From: Clostridia bacterium
GTDB taxonomy: Bacteria > Bacillota > Clostridia > Oscillospirales > CAG-272
NCBI GenBank assembly: GCA_017450945.1
Contig: JAFSSP010000001.1
Coordinates: forward strand, 1 to 64,000
DNA: 64,000 bases
Reading direction: 5' to 3'
Shown here: piece by piece, positions 34,865-44,292 of the stretch
Position numbering within the stretch: position 1 is the first letter of the stretch
How the letters are laid out: each line of letters opens with the position of its first letter
The notes under the pieces: generated by a model
The model's input: the letters and a program-made list of their open reading frames with translations, nothing else
Database searches by the model: none
Told to the model about the DNA's origin: nothing
Made by a program: the position numbers and the translations under genes

Positions 34865-35607
34865 AAAACATTCTCATCACCGGTGCCAACGGATTCCTCG
34901 GCAAAAACCTCATTGAGAGACTGGTAAAGCTCGACGACGTGAACATCATGCACTTTGATCAAGGGACCAGCACGCTCCTGCTCGAAAAAAATCTCCGGGA
35001 GTGCGATTTTGTTTTCCATTTTGCCGCGGTACACAGACCCAAGGACAACGAGGACTTCTATCGCATCAACGACGATTTCTTTGCCTGGATTCTCGCAAAG
35101 CTCGAAGAGTTTGGCAACGCCTGCCCAGTACTGCTGACCTCCTCGATTCAGGCAACCGACAACAACGACTACGGCCGCAGCAAGGTCATTGCCGAAAATC
35201 TGCTCAAAGAGCATGGCAAAAAGATGGGCTCGCGCGCCATCGTCTATCGCCTCAACAACGTCTATGGCAAGTGGGCAATGCCGAACCACCACTCGGTCGT
35301 TGCCACCTTCTGCTATAACATCAACCGCGATCTGCCGATCGTCATCAGCAACCGGGGCATCCAAATGCACTTCTATTACGTGGACGACGTGATCGATTCC
35401 TTCCTGGCGCAGCTTTCAGGTGGCGTCACACCCGATGCCGACGGTATCTTCCGCCTGCCCGAAGAAAAGATTTTGCACATTACGCTGGGCGAGCTTGCCG
35501 ACAGCTTCTATGCTTTCCGCGAATGTCAGAAGGCAGGCAAGATCCCAACACTTAACACACCCGCCGAAAAGCGGCTCTGGACAACCTATGTCAGCTATGC
35601 AGAATAA
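34861..35607 (+). CDS. NAD(P)-dependent reductase related to FnlB/CapF, lacking the cupin domain
   Basis: A 248-aa SDR-like protein: ILITGANGFLGKNLIERLVK (cofactor loop), DFVFHFAAVHRPKDNEDF, LLTSSIQATDNNDYGRSKVIAE (YxxxK) and YRLNNVYGKW. The order of blocks matches the first 272 residues of the FnlB-like protein at 53613 (FNLAGVNRPKEQ, LSSSIQATLAG, YGKSKLAGE). It stops at EKRLWTTYVSYAE where FnlB reads EKKIYSLYLSYLP and continues into its cupin. It may be a truncated copy or a stand-alone reductase making a 6-deoxy sugar, possibly a substitute for the missing rmlD. Function is inference. Confidence 0.8.
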   Translation: MKNILITGANGFLGKNLIERLVKLDDVNIMHFDQGTSTLLLEKNLRECDFVFHFAAVHRPKDNEDFYRINDDFFAWILAKLEEFGNACPVLLTSSIQATDNNDYGRSKVIAENLLKEHGKKMGSRAIVYRLNNVYGKWAMPNHHSVVATFCYNINRDLPIVISNRGIQMHFYYVDDVIDSFLAQLSGGVTPDADGIFRLPEEKILHITLGELADSFYAFRECQKAGKIPTLNTPAEKRLWTTYVSYAE

Positions 35608-36679
35608 TCCGAAAATCAGCATTGTCGTGCCGGTCTACAACGCCGAGAAGTTCCTCGACCGTTGCATGAAGTCGATTTACGACCAGACCTTCTCCGACTA
35701 CGAGATCATTCTCGTCAACGACGGTTCAAAGGACAAAAGTCTTGAGATCTGTCGCGCCTACGAAGAAAAGGATGCGCGCATCACGGTCATCGACAAACCG
35801 AACGAGGGAGCCGGCTCGGCCCGGAACGCCGGTATGCTTGCCGCAAAGGGCGACTATCTCGCGTTTCCCGACGTGGACGACTGGTTTGAAGCCAATATGT
35901 ACGAAGAGCTTTACGCGTTGGCAACCTCGGGCGACTACGACGTGGTCTTCAGCGGCGCAAACTACTACAAGCCGGGAAAAGGCGGCGAGTTGACCTATTC
36001 CAACACGGTCAACTGTGCGGCGGTCTCCTATCTCACAAAAGAAGAATGCCGCGCCAATGTCATGACCTTTTTCCCGACCTCGACGATCTTTGACGTCCCC
36101 TGGAATAAGCTCTATCGCCGTTCGGTCGCAACAGAAAACGGCGTTCGCTTCTCGGACACCCGCCGTTGTCAGGACGCGATGTTCAACATTGATTTTTATA
36201 ATTTCATCTCCTCGGCGGCATCGGTGAACAAGGCCTATTATAATTATATTGAAAACACCACCGCTACCACCAACCGTAAATTTCCCAAAAACTATATCGA
36301 TATCAACGTCGCCTATTTCGGCAAGCTCATCGACATTCTTTCGTCTTGGGGAATGTATGAAGGCGATATCAAACGCCACTTTGATACCTCGTTCGCCCTT
36401 GCGATTTACGAGACAATGGGCATGTTTGAAAATCCGGTCTGGGGACTCGACAAAGCGGGACAACGCAAATACGTCCGGGATATTCTCAACCGCAACGACG
36501 TGCAGAACCGTCTCAATGGCGCCGACATCCGCGAGGACGCGCTGCCTGAGTACAAGATTCTTGTCGACCGTGACGAAAAGGCCTTCTTTGCCGCCCACAA
36601 AAAAGAGAAGCGGCGCGAGCGCCTGCGGCAAAACAAATTGCTTGTGAAAATTTACCATCTTTTGAAGCCGTCGCACTGA
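35597..36679 (+). CDS. GT2 glycosyltransferase
   Basis: A 360-aa family 2 enzyme: ISIVVPVYNAEKFLDRCMKSIY, LVNDGSKDKSLEICRAYE, NEGAGSARNAGMLAAKGDYLAFPDVDDWFE (metal site). The C-terminal part is long and helical. The start at ATG 35597 overlaps the preceding stop by 11 nt; ATG 35588 in the same frame is an alternative. No ribosome site is evident, so translation probably re-initiates after the reductase. Confidence 0.9.
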   Translation: MQNNPKISIVVPVYNAEKFLDRCMKSIYDQTFSDYEIILVNDGSKDKSLEICRAYEEKDARITVIDKPNEGAGSARNAGMLAAKGDYLAFPDVDDWFEANMYEELYALATSGDYDVVFSGANYYKPGKGGELTYSNTVNCAAVSYLTKEECRANVMTFFPTSTIFDVPWNKLYRRSVATENGVRFSDTRRCQDAMFNIDFYNFISSAASVNKAYYNYIENTTATTNRKFPKNYIDINVAYFGKLIDILSSWGMYEGDIKRHFDTSFALAIYETMGMFENPVWGLDKAGQRKYVRDILNRNDVQNRLNGADIREDALPEYKILVDRDEKAFFAAHKKEKRRERLRQNKLLVKIYHLLKPSH

Positions 36680-36713
36680 CCGCTCGATTTTTCCGAAAAG
36701 GGAGGATTCCAAA

Positions 36714-37859
36714 GTGAAAAAAATATTGTTCCTCCTCCCCTCGCTCGCAACCGGGGGACTTGAGCGCGTGCAGGTCACGCTGGCAAACGCGCTGGCAAAG
36801 AACGGTCACGACGTCACGGTGCTGGCGCTGGAACCTGCCGACGATCTTCGGTGCGACCTTGATACGCGCGTGCACTATCGCTACAAGCCCTACAAAGCGC
36901 ATCCCATCGGCGGCAAGCTCCCTTATATCCGCTACAAGTTTTACGACGACGGCATGTGGGAAACAAGAGCCTCGGCCAAAACGCTTTACGAATACTATAT
37001 CGGAAACGAGCAGTTTGACGTAGAGATCGCCTTTTTCCGCGGCCTTCCGATCAAGATCGTCAGCGGTTCGAGCAATCCGAATTCTGTAAAACTCGCTTGG
37101 GTGCACAGCGATTTTCGTCTCGCCCGGGGATATCAGAATAATTTTACATCGCTCGACGCCGTTCGCGCGGCTTACACCTCGTTTGACAAGATTGTTTGTA
37201 TTTCAGGAGAAGCAAAAAAAGGCTTTGTAGAGGCGATCGGCGACACGAAAAACCTCGCGGTTATTTACGACCCGCTCCCAATCGAACACATCCGCTCGCT
37301 TGGAGAGAAAAAGCTCGCAACGCCGACGAGAAAATCGGCTTTTCACCTTGTCCTTGTCGCCCGTCTTCTCGACAATACAAAAGGGCAGTGCCGACTCGTT
37401 TCTGTCGTAAAACGTCTGCGCGATGAAGGCTTTGACCTCTCTCTGACTCTGGTCGGCGGAGGCCCGGATGAGAAAAAAATTCGCAAAGCAATCGAAGACG
37501 CCGGACTTGCTGATTTTGTCACGCTCGCAGGCAACCAAAAAAATCCCTATCCCTACATCAAAGAGGCCGATCTGCTCGTCTGCGCCTCCTATTTTGAGGG
37601 CTACAACCTTACGGTCGCCGAAGCACTCATTCTCGGCGTTCCGGTGCTATCAACCCGCTGTGCCGGGCCGGTGGAAATTCTCGATGGCGGCAAATACGGC
37701 CGCATCGCCGAAAACACCGACGAGTCGCTCTACGAAAACTTAAAAGACCTTTTGCGTCACCCCGAAGAGCTTGCGACCTATCGAACTCTTGCAAGCGAAC
37801 GGATCGCTTTCTTCGACGATATGGAGACGGCAAAAAAGGTGGAGGCACTCTTCTCTTAA
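36714..37859 (+). CDS. GT4 glycosyltransferase
   Basis: A 381-aa GT-B enzyme started by GTG 36714 after GGGAGGA. LFLLPSLATGGLERVQVTLA at the N-terminus, VARLLDNTKGQCRLVSVVKRL and CASYFEGYNLTVAEALILGVP (EX7E) identify it. The GGLER loop resembles that of the enzymes at 4675 and 39994. Followed after 20 nt by a GT2 gene with its own GGAGG site. Confidence 0.9.
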   Translation: MKKILFLLPSLATGGLERVQVTLANALAKNGHDVTVLALEPADDLRCDLDTRVHYRYKPYKAHPIGGKLPYIRYKFYDDGMWETRASAKTLYEYYIGNEQFDVEIAFFRGLPIKIVSGSSNPNSVKLAWVHSDFRLARGYQNNFTSLDAVRAAYTSFDKIVCISGEAKKGFVEAIGDTKNLAVIYDPLPIEHIRSLGEKKLATPTRKSAFHLVLVARLLDNTKGQCRLVSVVKRLRDEGFDLSLTLVGGGPDEKKIRKAIEDAGLADFVTLAGNQKNPYPYIKEADLLVCASYFEGYNLTVAEALILGVPVLSTRCAGPVEILDGGKYGRIAENTDESLYENLKDLLRHPEELATYRTLASERIAFFDDMETAKKVEALFS

Positions 37860-37879
37860 AACTATTTTTGGAGGCTTTT

Positions 37880-38953
37880 ATGAACCCCAAAATCACAATC
37901 GTCGTTACGGTCTATAACATCGCGCCCTACCTGCCACGCTTTTTTGACAGCATGGCAAAGCAGACTTTTTCCGACTACCGCATCCTCATCGTGGACGACG
38001 GCTCGACCGACGATAGCCTTGCCGTCTGCCGCGCGCATGCCGAAAAGGACGACCGCATCGTCATTCACGAGCGGCCGCACGCGGGCATCTCCCCGGCGCG
38101 GAACTACTCGATGGAACAGCTTGACACCGAATACACGGTGCATGCCGACGGCGACGACTACGTGGAACCAAAATATCTGGAGCATCTGCTCGCGGCCATC
38201 GAAAAGTATGACGCCGACTGGGCGATCTCGCGCGTGGCCTACCAGAGTGAGGGAAGCGACCACGTTGACGGTGTTTTCCCGGCCTACGGGGAAACCTTCG
38301 TCAAAAAAGAAGAATTTGCCGATTGGCTGCCCACGCTTCTTTCCGATCGACGTCTCAACTACCTCTACGGCAAGATCTACAAAACCGAGTTTTTCAAGAC
38401 GCTGCGGATCGAACCCGACGTCAAGCAGGGCTCGGACACCATGATCAACTGCCAATACATTGAAAAAATCTCTTCACTCGTCCTCATCGACGACGTAGAT
38501 TACCACTATATCAAATACAACGCCCGCTCGGTGACCTCCTATGCAGGCCCCGAGGGCATGGCGCGGCTCGACCGCATCAACCGCTTCGTCCACGATTCCA
38601 TGGAAAAGCAGGGATTGCTCAACGACAAAATGCAGTACGCCATCGACCGCCGGGTTTTGCAATCCGGCATCTGGACGGTGGAGCGCATTCTCTCGGCGGT
38701 TCCCGACAAGGTTGAAAAAGAAAAGCAGATCGACACAATCCTCAATGACGAATTATACGTCGAAACCTACACCCGCACGCAGAAGGCGGGCACGACCTTT
38801 GAATTTGCCCCCACCCCACCGCAGAGCGGAAAAGCCTATCTTGCAAAGATTCAAAAAGAGGAACGGACAAATCGCACAAAAGCAAAACTCCTTTCCCTGT
38901 GTCCCAAATTTATAAAGGACTGGCGTCAAAAACGGCGCGAAAAAAAGGCATGA
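37880..38953 (+). CDS. GT2 glycosyltransferase
   Basis: A 357-aa family 2 enzyme: ITIVVTVYNIAPYLPRFFDSM, IVDDGSTDDSLAVCRAHAEK, HAGISPARNYSMEQLDTEYTVHADGDDYVE (metal site). The C-terminus is a charged helical tail (KIQKEERTNRTKAK). ATG 37880 has TTGGAGG 6 nt upstream. Overlaps the next GT2 start by 4 nt. The two neighbouring GT2 enzymes share layout and probably arose by duplication. Confidence 0.9.
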   Translation: MNPKITIVVTVYNIAPYLPRFFDSMAKQTFSDYRILIVDDGSTDDSLAVCRAHAEKDDRIVIHERPHAGISPARNYSMEQLDTEYTVHADGDDYVEPKYLEHLLAAIEKYDADWAISRVAYQSEGSDHVDGVFPAYGETFVKKEEFADWLPTLLSDRRLNYLYGKIYKTEFFKTLRIEPDVKQGSDTMINCQYIEKISSLVLIDDVDYHYIKYNARSVTSYAGPEGMARLDRINRFVHDSMEKQGLLNDKMQYAIDRRVLQSGIWTVERILSAVPDKVEKEKQIDTILNDELYVETYTRTQKAGTTFEFAPTPPQSGKAYLAKIQKEERTNRTKAKLLSLCPKFIKDWRQKRREKKA

Positions 38954-39984
38954 ATTATTCGGATATTCTCGTTTCTGTCATCGTCCCGGTTTACAACCGC
39001 GAAAAAGACCTGCCCGCGCTGGTCGAGTCGGTTCTCGCGTGCAAAGATCCACGCCTCGAGCTGCTTCTCGTCAACGACGGATCCACCGACGGCAGCCTTG
39101 CGGTCTGCAAAAATCTTGCCGCAGAGGATAACCGCGTGACGGTGATCAACAAGCCGAACGGCGGTGTCTCTTCGGCGCGCAACACCGGCATCGGTTCGGC
39201 AAAAGGGAAGTACCTCTTCTTCTGCGACAGCGACGACCTCGTCGTCACCGAAACGCTCGCGTCGGCGCTGGAACTGGCCGAGGCGCACAGCGAAGATCTT
39301 CTCATCTTTGATTTTCAGTATTACTTTTTGAACAACGGGACTACAAAGAAAAGCTCTTTTGTCCTGCCGCCCGAGCACACCTTTCGCAAAGACGACATCG
39401 TCTCGCTTCTGCTCGAGCCGCTGGTCACAAGAGAGGCGACCGACCTTGCCGGCGTCTGGCACAAGCTCTTCCGCACCCGCACGCTGAACGCGACCGGCAT
39501 CCGCTTTGAGGAAAAGGTCGCACGCGGCGAGGACTGGCGCTTCATCGTCGACTTTTTCGATGCGGCGGAAACCGCCTTCTACACCCCGAAAATCCTTTAT
39601 ACCTATCGGCTCGACGGCTCGCAGGTCCCCTCCAAATATGCCCGCAAGCCGGGACTGCACCAGCTCGGTTCGATCGACCGAAAACTCTCGCTGATTGAAA
39701 AATACGATCTTCCGTTTTCCGAGGACAGAAAGCTTCGGCTGTATCATTCCTACCTGGTGGAAATCGCCTATGCCGCACGAAACAATTGCCCGCGCTACGA
39801 ACTGCGCGAGATGATGCGCGCCCAGCGCGTGCAGATCGCCGTAAAAGCCCTGCGTGCACTCTCGCGCAAGCAAAAGGATGAAATCGGCTTTTTCCGCAGA
39901 GAGGGGCTCTTCTCCTTCTGCGTTCGCTACAAACTCGCACTTCTTTCCCGCATCGTTGCAAAAAAGCTTTACAAAGAGGTTTGA
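38950..39984 (+). CDS. GT2 glycosyltransferase
   Basis: A 344-aa family 2 enzyme: VSVIVPVYNREKDLPALVESVL, LVNDGSTDGSLAVCKNLA, NGGVSSARNTGIGSAKGKYLFFCDSDDLVV (metal site) and WHKLFRTRTLNATGI, EDWRFIVDFF as the acceptor-side motif typical of this capsule subgroup. The start is ATG 38950, coupled to the previous stop. A longer frame from 38899 merely overlaps its neighbour. Confidence 0.9.
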   Translation: MNYSDILVSVIVPVYNREKDLPALVESVLACKDPRLELLLVNDGSTDGSLAVCKNLAAEDNRVTVINKPNGGVSSARNTGIGSAKGKYLFFCDSDDLVVTETLASALELAEAHSEDLLIFDFQYYFLNNGTTKKSSFVLPPEHTFRKDDIVSLLLEPLVTREATDLAGVWHKLFRTRTLNATGIRFEEKVARGEDWRFIVDFFDAAETAFYTPKILYTYRLDGSQVPSKYARKPGLHQLGSIDRKLSLIEKYDLPFSEDRKLRLYHSYLVEIAYAARNNCPRYELREMMRAQRVQIAVKALRALSRKQKDEIGFFRREGLFSFCVRYKLALLSRIVAKKLYKEV

Positions 39985-39993
39985 TTCGATACA

Positions 39994-41136
39994 ATGAACA
40001 TTTGCTTTGTCATTGACGACATGAGCACCGGCGGCGCCCAACGCGTGGTGTCGGTCCTTGCCAACGAATTTGCCAAGCAGGGACACACTGTCCGCATTCT
40101 CGTCTGGCAGGACAAAGAGAATCTTTCCTATGAATTGGAAAACGGCGTCAAACCGGTCTTCCTTTCAAAAGAGATTCCTGCCGCAAGCACGCCTTTGCGC
40201 AATCTGCTCTTCAAAATCAAGTGTCGTCTGAACCCCGCGCACGCCGATATCAACGAAGATCTCGAACGCTACCGCAGAAACTCGGCTCGCGTTGCGGCTT
40301 ATTTCAAAAAGAATCCCGCCGACGTCGTCTTCAGTTTCCTGCTGAAGAGCAATATTCTCGTAGGCCTCTCGGCAACCCGCATTCCGGGAAAACTCGTCGT
40401 TGCCGAGCGCAATTTCCCCGACCGGCCGCTCGAAGCGCATATCAAAGAGCTTCGCAACCGCGCCTACGCCAAAGCCGACGTCTGCGTGTTCCAGACCAAG
40501 GAGCAGGCCGAGGCTTTCCCGATGGAGATTCAAAAGAAGGCCGTCGTCATTCCCAACCCGGTCAAAGACGGACTGCCCGCGCCCTTCACGGGCGAGCGCC
40601 GCAAGTCGATCGTCAACTACTGCGGCTTTAAGGAGCACAAAAACATTCCGCTCCTTATCGATGCCTTTGCGCTTGTCGCAGGCAAACACCCCGACTACAA
40701 CCTTGAGCTCTTCGGCTACGGCGACGAAAAACCGATCAAAGAAAAGATCGCCGCCCTCGGCCTTGCCGACCGCGTAACCATGCGCCCCTTCCTCCCTGAT
40801 ATTCATTCGGAGGTCAAGGACGCCGCCATGTTTGTGATGTCCTCCGACTACGAGGGCATGCCCAATGCGCTCATCGAAGCCATGGCAATCGGGCTTCCGG
40901 TCATTTCCACCGACTGCAAGGGAGGCGGTGCAAAAGCCTTGATCCGCGATCACGAAAACGGCCTTCTGACCCCGGTTGGCGACGTGGACGCGCTGGCGGA
41001 CGCTATGTCGTCTTACCTCGAGCACCCCGAGACGGCGGCGAAGTTCGCGAAAGAAGCGCTGAAGATCAAAGAAGAATTAAATCTTGCCTCAATCTGCGAT
41101 CGTTGGCAACAACTTTTTCGAAAAAGGAATCCTTAA
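39994..41136 (+). CDS. GT4 glycosyltransferase
   Basis: A 380-aa GT-B enzyme: CFVIDDMSTGGAQRVVSVLA, VVAERNFPDRPLEAHIKEL, YCGFKEHKNIPLLIDAFAL and SSDYEGMPNALIEAMAIGLP (EX7E). Closest in look to the enzymes at 4675, 5785 and 7401 in the first locus, linking the two loci by paralogy. Its stop abuts the next gene directly. Confidence 0.9.
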   Translation: MNICFVIDDMSTGGAQRVVSVLANEFAKQGHTVRILVWQDKENLSYELENGVKPVFLSKEIPAASTPLRNLLFKIKCRLNPAHADINEDLERYRRNSARVAAYFKKNPADVVFSFLLKSNILVGLSATRIPGKLVVAERNFPDRPLEAHIKELRNRAYAKADVCVFQTKEQAEAFPMEIQKKAVVIPNPVKDGLPAPFTGERRKSIVNYCGFKEHKNIPLLIDAFALVAGKHPDYNLELFGYGDEKPIKEKIAALGLADRVTMRPFLPDIHSEVKDAAMFVMSSDYEGMPNALIEAMAIGLPVISTDCKGGGAKALIRDHENGLLTPVGDVDALADAMSSYLEHPETAAKFAKEALKIKEELNLASICDRWQQLFRKRNP

Positions 41137-42098
41137 ATGAATCTTCATGAAAAACTATACTCGTGTTTGGACGCGATCAAAGAAACCTATTTTTCGGTTG
41201 ACAGCAAGAAAAATATTTTGCCGGATCGGTTTTTTATTCAAAAATACTATCAAAAGCGGCTTGGCAAAAAGCCAAACTTAAAACACCCGGTTCTTTTTTC
41301 TGAAAAATTGAATTGGTTAAAGCTTTATTACCACGACCCGCTCTTGACTCTCTGCGCTGACAAATATCGGATGCGCAGATACGTCAAGCGGGTGTTGGGA
41401 GAAGGCTACACACCCCATATTCTGGGTGTTTGGTCCTCCCCCGACGAAATTGATTTTGCCGCGCTCCCTGAAAAGTTTGTTCTGAAAACAAACCACGACG
41501 GTTGTCCGATTATCTGCACCGACAAATCCGAATTCGACATTGATGCTACGCGAAATTTGCTTTCCGAAAAATTAAAAGACAGCTATTATACACGCAGTAG
41601 AGAATGGGCGTACAAAAATATCAAACGCCTAATTTTCGCGGAAGAATACTTGTCCGTCCCCGGAGAAGAACTAATCGATTACAGATTTTTTGTTTCAACG
41701 GTGAGCCAAAATACTGTATGACCACAAGCGAGCACACCGATGCAAAGCACGGTTCTTCAGATTATTTCGACCTGGAGTTCAATCATCTGCCGTTTGGCAG
41801 CTCTTCTCAACTGGCAACCGTGACTCCAAAAAAGCCGGACAACCTTGCCGAAATGCTTGAAATTTCAAGGAAACTTGCTTCTTATGCTGCTTTTCCGTTC
41901 GTTCGAGTAGATCTTTACAACTTAAGCGGAAAGATTTATGTCGGGGAACTCACCTTCTACCCGACCGCAGGCATGGTAAACTATTGCCCCGAAAAATGGA
42001 ATAAAACCACCGGCAACTATTTGACCTTGCCAAAAAAGAACGCGTGGCGGCATCTCAAAGGTCGCGATAAAAAATGGATCGAACAAGCGTTGAAATAA
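41137..42098 (+). pseudogene. TupA-like ATP-grasp gene interrupted by a frameshift (copy 3)
   Basis: Frame 1 from ATG 41137 encodes the N-terminal part (FSEKLNWLKLYYHDPL, VLKTNHDGCPIICTDKS, WAYKNIKRLIFAEEYL) and then ends in a short unrelated tail at 41721. The rest of the family fold (CFNGEPKYCMTTSEH, YFDLEFNHLPF, FVRVDLYNLSGKIYVGELTF) is in the next frame and runs to 42098. The switch is at a run of six T (41686-41691) after LIDYR; one extra T would restore DYRFFCFNGEP as in the two intact copies. It may be a genuine pseudogene, a homopolymer sequencing error, or slippage. The region is AT-rich compared with its neighbours. Confidence 0.85.
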
Positions 42099-42137
42099 AA
42101 CAATCTCCGTTAAAACACGAAATTGTGAGGACTATTT

Positions 42138-43139
42138 ATGAAAATTGTCGTTTGCGGACGGTTCGACTACATCCGGTTCGCCTGGCAACCCGCCATTGAT
42201 AACAAAACAGTATTCTATTTTTCGGACGAGGATTTTCGTGCGCTGACCTTTTGGAACAAATGCCGCAGAAGATGGGAGCAGTTTTGCGCCCGTCTGTCGC
42301 CTTCCCGAAAAGCTGAATTGGAAAAGCTCGACAACCTGCGCGAGCGCTTTGATATTGACCAGCTTAAGCGCTCGGACGAAATTTTGTTCGTCCTCTACGA
42401 AACCAATTTCCTTACGACCGATTTTGAAACGCTTGAGTTTTTGAAAAATCGGTTCCCGAAGGCGCGTTTTGTATTGCACATGACCAACGCCATCGGAACC
42501 ATCCGCCCGAGGGAAACCGAGGAACTGGTCAAGCATTTCGATTTCTTTGATCTCGTTTACACCTTTAACAATCTGGACGCAAAAGAATATGGGCTTGGCT
42601 TTTTCCCCGACATCAGCGGAGATTACGACCTCATCGAGCCTGCCGATATAGAGCCTTTTGACGTTTTCTTTGCCGGACGCGCAAAAGAACGCCTGGATAC
42701 CATTCTCGCTTTTGCAAAGAGATGCCGCGCGCTTGGGCTTTCGATCCGCTTCTTGATCGTCGGGGCGCCCGAGGACAAGCAGGAAGCGATCGAGGGCGTG
42801 ACCTACGGAGAGTATCAGCCCTATCTGGAAATGCTTGCCACGGAAAAGCGCGCAAAAGCGATCCTCAACATTCTCGGCGGCGTGTCCTCCGGAATTATTC
42901 TGCGGGATGAGGAAGCCATTGGCATGAACAAACTGCTCATCACCGACAACGATTATATTTTCACGTCTGAATACTATAACGAATCCAAGATCATTCCCAT
43001 GGATCGGTTTGAAGAGCAACTCGATAAACTCCAAAACTCTAAAACCCAATGGCCGTCTTCGGCCAAGAACACCGACAGGGAAGCCTTTCTTAGCCGCGTG
43101 TTCAACGACCTGAAATCAAAACAGGAGGCAAAACAATGA
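42138..43139 (+). CDS. Putative GT-B-like glycosyltransferase of unknown family
   Basis: A 333-aa soluble protein not recognised with certainty. It has a Rossmann-like N-terminus (KIVVCGRFDYIRFAW), a central segment DVFFAGRAKERLDTILAFAKRC typical of the hinge of GT-B enzymes, and YGEYQPYLEMLATEKRAKAILNILGG then DEEAIGMNKLLITDN, which resembles the donor-binding end of LPS-type transferases. Context (between glycosyltransferases and an aminotransferase) supports a glycosyltransferase role. Alternatives include a glycan-modifying enzyme with the same fold. Overlaps the next gene by 4 nt. Confidence 0.6.
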   Translation: MKIVVCGRFDYIRFAWQPAIDNKTVFYFSDEDFRALTFWNKCRRRWEQFCARLSPSRKAELEKLDNLRERFDIDQLKRSDEILFVLYETNFLTTDFETLEFLKNRFPKARFVLHMTNAIGTIRPRETEELVKHFDFFDLVYTFNNLDAKEYGLGFFPDISGDYDLIEPADIEPFDVFFAGRAKERLDTILAFAKRCRALGLSIRFLIVGAPEDKQEAIEGVTYGEYQPYLEMLATEKRAKAILNILGGVSSGIILRDEEAIGMNKLLITDNDYIFTSEYYNESKIIPMDRFEEQLDKLQNSKTQWPSSAKNTDREAFLSRVFNDLKSKQEAKQ

Positions 43140-44266
43140 TCAACGTCATGCAACCCTCTCTGGGCAAAGAAGAACTTGCCGCCATCGAAAAGGTCTTTAC
43201 ATCCAACTGGATCGGCAAGGGCGCGCTCGTCAAAGAATTTGAAGAAAAATATGCCTCGCACCTCGGGTCTACGCCCGACCGCGTGCTTTCCACCAACTGC
43301 TGCAGCGAGGGGCTATTTTCCTCGATGCATCTGCTGGACATCAAGCCGGGCGACGAGGTCATTCTCCCCACCGTCAGCTTCATCGGCGCCGGAAACGCAG
43401 TCTGTGCAAACGGTTCCAAAATGGTGCTCTGCGACGTGGACAGAAGAACGCTCAACGCACGCGCCGAGGACATTGAAAAATGCATCACCAAAAAGACCAA
43501 GGCGATTCTGCTCCTTCATTACGGCGGGATCCCCTGCGACATGGATTCGATCATGGCGCTTGCCGATTCTTACGGCCTTCGCGTGATCGAAGACTGCGCC
43601 GCCGGCGTTTGCTCTCACTATAAAGGCAAAGCGCTCGGCACGTTCGGAGACATTGGAATGTGGTCGTTTGACGCCATGAAGATTCTCGTCTGCGGCGATG
43701 GCGCGATCCTGCATTTCAAGACGCCAGAACTTCGTGAAAAGGCCGACAAGTGGCTCTACTTCGGGCTCGAAGCCAAGAGCGGCTATGAGAACAGCGTAGC
43801 GCAAAAGTGGTGGGAATTCGACATTTCCTCCTTCGGTCACCGGGCCATCATGAACAACGTCACGGCGGCGATGGCGCTCGAACAGTTCAAAAAGCTGCCC
43901 TCCTTTATGGAAAAGCGCGCGGCCGTTCACAAGGCCTACGACGAAGGCCTTTCGGACCTTGACTGGATCGACCTGCCGCTCCCGATTCCGGCTGACTGCA
44001 CGACTTCTTACTACTTCTACCATATTCAAATCAAGAACGGCAAACGCGACGAGCTTGCCCGCTACCTGCGCGAGCGCGGCGTTTATACGACCTACCGCTA
44101 TTTCCCTCTGCACCGCGTCCCCGGCTATGGCGTAATCGAAGGAAGTTTCCCGAACGCCGATTATGCCGCCGACAACACGCTCTGCCTGCCCTTGCACCAG
44201 AGCCTTACGAAAGAGGACGTGGAAAAAGTCATCTCCACCATCCGCGAATTCGGAAAAACCTGTTGA
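43136..44266 (+). CDS. DegT/DnrJ/EryC1/StrS-family PLP aminotransferase
   Basis: A 376-aa sugar aminotransferase, the third in the window. [58 protein letters not shown] and the PLP lysine in [14 protein letters not shown] are present. Immediately followed by rmlA, then rmlC and rmlB, so amination of a dTDP-4-keto-6-deoxyhexose (as for Qui4N or Fuc3N-type sugars) is a natural inference. Start overlaps the upstream stop by 4 nt. Confidence 0.92.
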   Translation: MINVMQPSLGKEELAAIEKVFTSNWIGKGALVKEFEEKYASHLGSTPDRVLSTNCCSEGLFSSMHLLDIKPGDEVILPTVSFIGAGNAVCANGSKMVLCDVDRRTLNARAEDIEKCITKKTKAILLLHYGGIPCDMDSIMALADSYGLRVIEDCAAGVCSHYKGKALGTFGDIGMWSFDAMKILVCGDGAILHFKTPELREKADKWLYFGLEAKSGYENSVAQKWWEFDISSFGHRAIMNNVTAAMALEQFKKLPSFMEKRAAVHKAYDEGLSDLDWIDLPLPIPADCTTSYYFYHIQIKNGKRDELARYLRERGVYTTYRYFPLHRVPGYGVIEGSFPNADYAADNTLCLPLHQSLTKEDVEKVISTIREFGKTC

Positions 44267-44292
44267 TAAAACTAAAACAAAGGAGCTTTCTT

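Noticed and set aside
41604..42098. A separate short gene for the second half of the ATP-grasp protein
   Set aside because: Its useful sequence begins mid-domain and continues the frame broken at 41691; it is the 3' part of one interrupted gene.
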